Origin: Blautia sp.
GTDB lineage: Bacteria; Bacillota; Clostridia; Lachnospirales; Lachnospiraceae
DNA length: 64,000 nt
Direction of reading: 5' to 3'
Assembly: GCA_021772055.1 (NCBI GenBank)
Contig: JAETNR010000004.1
Span: 1-64,000, forward strand
A program made the translations under genes and the position numbers. This document shows positions 61,087-64,000 of the stretch, piece by piece. How positions within the stretch are numbered: the first letter of the stretch is position 1; every line of letters begins with the position of its first letter. Under the pieces are notes generated by a model, which was given only the letters and a program-made list of their open reading frames with translations, was not told the DNA's origin and ran no database searches.

Positions 61087-61826
61087 AACAGAATTACGGA
61101 GAATATCATTTTACCTGGAAGGAAACAGGAAAATATTTGACACAAAGTGTCTTTTTATGCGGAGTGCTGGATTATCTCTTTTACAAGAACTGGTGGGGAA
61201 TGCTTGCGCTGCCTTTTGTGTCTGTCTTCTATCTAAAGTGGAAGAAAAAGCAGTTGATCCGGGAACGAAGGAAGAATCTCAATTATCAGTTCAAAGATGC
61301 GCTGAATTCTTTAAGTGTTGCTGTACAGGCAGGATATTCCGTAGAAAATGCGGTGTCTGCCTGTGCAAGAGACCTGGAGCGGCTGTATGGGAAAGAGGAG
61401 GATATTCTTGAGGAATTTCATTATATCGAGAGCCAGCAGAGAGTCAGCGTGCCTGTAGAAGAATTGTTTTTGGATCTGGGAGAACGGTCCCAGGTAGAGG
61501 ATATCGAAAACTTTGCTTCTGTGTTTTATACGGCAAAAAGAACCGGCGGTGATATGGATAAGGTAATCCAGAAAGTTGCCAGAATGCTTGGGGATAAGAT
61601 CGATGTCAAAAAAGAAATTGATACAACCTTGTCTGCAAAGAAGTCTGAACAGGCAATTATGGGTCTGATGCCTGCCGGAATCATTCTTTACATGCAGATT
61701 AGTTCTCCCGGATTTTTAAGTGTATTATATGGCAATCCTGTTGGAATCTGTGCCATGACAGTCTGTCTTGGGATTTATGCGGCCGCATACTGGCTGGGCA
61801 GAAGGATTGTGGATATTGAAGTGTAG
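61083..61826 (+). CDS. tadB: TadB pilus platform protein (T2SS F domain)
   Basis: A 247-residue inner-membrane platform protein. Two N-terminal helices (about 20-50) are followed by a cytoplasmic GspF/T2SSF domain (about 70-200; LNSLSVAVQAGYSVENAVSACARDL) and a C-terminal helix pair. ATG 61083 overlaps the cpaF stop (ATGA). With TadC it forms the platform on which the CpaF ATPase acts. The chain is a little shorter than proteobacterial TadB, as usual in Firmicutes. Confidence 0.9.
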   Translation: MKQNYGEYHFTWKETGKYLTQSVFLCGVLDYLFYKNWWGMLALPFVSVFYLKWKKKQLIRERRKNLNYQFKDALNSLSVAVQAGYSVENAVSACARDLERLYGKEEDILEEFHYIESQQRVSVPVEELFLDLGERSQVEDIENFASVFYTAKRTGGDMDKVIQKVARMLGDKIDVKKEIDTTLSAKKSEQAIMGLMPAGIILYMQISSPGFLSVLYGNPVGICAMTVCLGIYAAAYWLGRRIVDIEV

Positions 61827-61838
61827 GGAGTTGACAGA

Positions 61839-62867
61839 ATGGAAGTACATCTCATTCTTTTGGCAATGGTAATTGGAATTATCATTGCCTGGAAGACTGG
61901 TTTGCTGCAACTGAATGTTCTGGAAGACAGTAAGGGGCGGAGATTGTTCCTGGCAGTAGCCCTTGCCGGGAATCTGCTTGGATTTCTGGTAACCTTTACA
62001 AGCGGAGGAGGAACTGTTTATTCCAATGGACACAGACTGGAAAGAACACAGGATGGAGATTATGAAGAAAAATTTCTGGTATCTGTAGACGGAGAACAGA
62101 CAGGAAGCGTTTATGTGGAGGTTCCGGGAAAAGAGACCGGCGGGGAGCCGGAAACGAATCATTCGGAAACGCTGACAGAAGAAGAGGAAATGGAACGTAC
62201 TTTAAGGGAGGCAATCACTATTTATAATGAAAAGAAAAACGATCCTGATTACTATTACCTTCCGGAAGAATGGGAAGGGAAGCACCTGGACTGGGAAGTT
62301 CCGGGGGATCATTCCGGCACGCTGCTTGCAGGATTAAGCCTCTTTGCTGCGCTGGCACTTTTGATGAGGCGTGTGCAGGAAGAGCAGGAAGCCAGAAAGA
62401 AACGGGCTGAACAGCTTCTCATGGATTATCCGGGCCTGATCATGAAATTTACGCTATTGGTACAGGCCGGGATGACGGTAAGAAACGCATTTCAGAAGAT
62501 TGCTGCGGATTATCGGAGAAAATCCGCTGGCAAGAGCCGGTATGCCTATGAAGAAGTGGTGGCAGCCTGCCTGGAAATGGAAAGCGGTGTTTCGGAAGCA
62601 GAAGCATACAGGCGTTTCGGTGAAAGATGCGGCCAGATTAAGTATAAAACCTTTTCTATTTTATTGATTCAGAACCTTCAGAAGGGCAGCAGGCGTATGG
62701 GGGAATTATTGGAGAAAGAGTCTATGGAAGCATGGGACGAGAGAAAACGAAAAGCAAGAGTATTGGGAGAACTGGCTGCTACGAAGCTGTTGTTTCCTAT
62801 GGTGATGATGCTGGCAGTAGTTATGGCCATTATCATGATACCGGCATTTCTGGCTTTTTATGGATGA
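61839..62867 (+). CDS. tadC: TadC pilus platform protein with extra outer loop
   Basis: A 342-residue second platform protein with a GspF-type domain (about 190-320; LLVQAGMTVRNAFQKIA) and C-terminal helices. Between helices at about 8-26/40-55 and 150-170 lies a hydrophilic stretch of about 95 residues, rich in Glu and Gly (about 58-150), which topology would place outside the membrane. I do not know such a loop in classical TadC. AGGGAGTTGAC precedes the start, 12 bases after tadB. Confidence 0.85.
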   Translation: MEVHLILLAMVIGIIIAWKTGLLQLNVLEDSKGRRLFLAVALAGNLLGFLVTFTSGGGTVYSNGHRLERTQDGDYEEKFLVSVDGEQTGSVYVEVPGKETGGEPETNHSETLTEEEEMERTLREAITIYNEKKNDPDYYYLPEEWEGKHLDWEVPGDHSGTLLAGLSLFAALALLMRRVQEEQEARKKRAEQLLMDYPGLIMKFTLLVQAGMTVRNAFQKIAADYRRKSAGKSRYAYEEVVAACLEMESGVSEAEAYRRFGERCGQIKYKTFSILLIQNLQKGSRRMGELLEKESMEAWDERKRKARVLGELAATKLLFPMVMMLAVVMAIIMIPAFLAFYG

Positions 62868-62890
62868 GCATGAAAAATGGAGGTAGTACT

Positions 62891-63070
62891 ATGTGTAGAT
62901 TTTGGAAACTGGCTAAGAGTTTTGTAAGAGAAGAAGATGCGGTGGGGGTAATTGAAATTATTTTGATTCTGGTGGTTCTTATCGGACTTGTGGTGATTTT
63001 CAGGGATCAGCTTACAAGTCTCGTCAACAAGCTGCTGTCCAAGATTGCAAAGCAGAGTAATGCAGTTTAA
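62891..63070 (+). CDS. Flp1-like type IVb pilin
   Basis: A 59-residue prepilin. The basic leader MCRFWKLAKSFVREED is followed by the hydrophobic stem AVGVIEIILILVVLIGLVVIF. The hallmark Glu is E22. If it is at +5, the peptidase cuts after A17; cutting after G19 is the alternative. The short hydrophilic tail is typical of Flp1-like pilins of Firmicutes. ATG 62891 follows GGAGG by seven bases. It is the main pilus subunit of the operon and the substrate of the peptidase encoded at 58380. Confidence 0.9.
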   Translation: MCRFWKLAKSFVREEDAVGVIEIILILVVLIGLVVIFRDQLTSLVNKLLSKIAKQSNAV

Positions 63071-63095
63071 AGGTTAAAAGAAGGAGGAGTATTTC

Positions 63096-64000
63096 ATGGC
63101 TAAAAGAGGTAGTATCACGATATTTTTAACCCTGGTACTGAGCCTGATGCTGTCGCTTGTATGTGCAAGTATTGAATCTGTGAGGATGGCAGCTGTGCGG
63201 ACGCAGATTCTCGGAAGCGTGGATGTTGGGTTGTATTCCCTGTTTGGACAGTATGATAAGGCTCTTTTGAAAGAATACGATCTGTTTCTTCTGGATGGCT
63301 CCTGTGGAGGCGGGCCTTTGAATATGGCAGAGGTCTATAACAATATGGAGTCTTACATAAAGCCGGTATTAAGGCAGAACAGCCAGAAGCTTTCCATTGT
63401 GCAGGGTGGTTTTTCGGGCTACGAACTTGCAACGGATGAATCAGGAGCAGCGTTTTATCACCAGGTTGTGCAGTATATGCGTGATACGCTTGGAAGTCAG
63501 GGAGTACAGCTCCTTCTTGACAAAATAAAAAAACGTGAAGAAAAGACAGAGGAAGCAGAGCGAAACGGAAATCTTGCAGAAGAGGGGCAGACTCTGGAGA
63601 AGTATGAAGCGGAAATGAATTCCGCAGCACAAAACAGTCAGGCCGCTTTGGAAGAAGCCAATCAGGCGAATCAGAACGGCGGCGGGAACGAATTTAGCAG
63701 CGGGGCGGATGACGGAGGCTCTGCTCCGGAATTTTCCAGCAATGCGGATCAGAGTGTGGTAAACCCGATTACCGTAATCAGGAGAATCCGCAGGATGGGC
63801 ATCCTGGAACTGGTACTTCCGCCCGGAGCCGGTGTTTCTGAAAAGGAAATATCCAAAAGAACGCTTGTTTCAGGAAGGACTTTGCAGCAGGGAATGCCGG
63901 TAGCCGGAAATACCAAAAGAGATCCCGGGTATACGGGACAGATACTTTTCCAGCAATATCTTCTGAATAAGCTTGGGAACTTCCGAAGAGCCTCAGGGAA
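63096..64000 (+). CDS. TadE/DUF5702-like pilus-associated protein, partial
   Basis: At least 301 residues; the frame is open at the window end. It starts at ATG 63096 after AAGGAGGAG. The N-terminus (MAKRGSITIFLTLVLSLMLSLVCASIESVRM) is a class III-like signal or anchor helix with a Glu after the hydrophobic core, as in TadE/TadG-type minor pseudopilins, although the cleavage point is unclear. The rest is hydrophilic with a helical region (about 125-190) and a low-complexity stretch rich in Asn, Gly and Ser (about 185-220). Such DUF5702-like proteins follow the pilin in many Firmicutes Tad loci. Confidence 0.8.
   Translation, partial: MAKRGSITIFLTLVLSLMLSLVCASIESVRMAAVRTQILGSVDVGLYSLFGQYDKALLKEYDLFLLDGSCGGGPLNMAEVYNNMESYIKPVLRQNSQKLSIVQGGFSGYELATDESGAAFYHQVVQYMRDTLGSQGVQLLLDKIKKREEKTEEAERNGNLAEEGQTLEKYEAEMNSAAQNSQAALEEANQANQNGGGNEFSSGADDGGSAPEFSSNADQSVVNPITVIRRIRRMGILELVLPPGAGVSEKEISKRTLVSGRTLQQGMPVAGNTKRDPGYTGQILFQQYLLNKLGNFRRASG

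Overview
The window looks like chromosomal DNA of a Gram-positive gut Clostridia species, most likely Lachnospiraceae (family-level inference; I cannot name the genus). Reasons: a Tn916-type integrase, YesM/YesN-type two-component pairs beside sugar ABC importers, a tetrahydrofolate riboswitch before folT, a Flp/Tad pilus locus of the Firmicutes type, strong AGGAGG ribosome binding sites and moderate G+C. No rRNA, tRNA or CRISPR was seen.

Layout. 1-2.4 kb: the int end of a Tn916-like conjugative element (the rest lies to the left), then a small unknown gene and an XRE regulator, both with palindromic operator-like DNA. 2.4-3.8 kb: a structured intergenic RNA candidate, a Bcp peroxiredoxin and YaaA (peroxide defence). 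3.8-31.4 kb: a large carbohydrate-utilisation region. It holds a membrane-bound AraC regulator; a first ABC importer followed by GH95, a signal-less SBP_5-like protein, GH2-malectin and a CE15 esterase; then GH3, a small Nif11-like protein and a DUF5060-type glycoside hydrolase; a second ABC importer; a YesN/YesM pair; and an orphan lipoprotein SBP. None of the enzymes carries a signal peptide, so complex decorated oligosaccharides are probably imported whole and dismantled in the cytoplasm: fucose-type caps by GH95, uronoyl esters by CE15, the rest by GH2/GH3/DUF5060. Three of the four SBPs have a cleavable type I signal and no lipobox cysteine. All three SBP-permease junctions carry an intercistronic hairpin.

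31.6-44 kb: mostly housekeeping and small operons: nth with an unusual MBL-fold protein, HD-domain and YfcE-like phosphohydrolases, lrgAB, a tiny membrane protein behind three 13-bp repeats, a WYL regulator, birA, an ECF sigma/anti-sigma/TM2-like operon (minus strand), an AlaX editing protein, an amidohydrolase, a lipoprotein with four repeated domains and a 65-residue Cys-containing protein. 44-54 kb: a second sugar module (Gfo/Idh/MocA oxidoreductase, MFS transporter, divergent YesN/YesM pair, third ABC importer, ThuA-like protein).

54-55.7 kb: a PIN-type toxin gene whose antitoxin reading frame now starts inside the terminal inverted repeat of a transposon. That transposon is an internally deleted copy of about 1 kb whose transposase has lost its core. 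55.7-58 kb: promoter, THF riboswitch and folT, then GNAT and SGNH genes on the minus strand. 58.2-64 kb: a Tad/Flp pilus operon with its own promoter (prepilin peptidase, TadZ, CpaF/TadA, TadB, TadC, Flp pilin, and a DUF5702-like protein running off the window).

The features most worth a second look are the cytosolic SBP_5 protein and Nif11-like peptide inside the glycan locus, the transposon/toxin junction, the three-unit repeat before the tiny membrane protein, and the folded RNA candidate before bcp.
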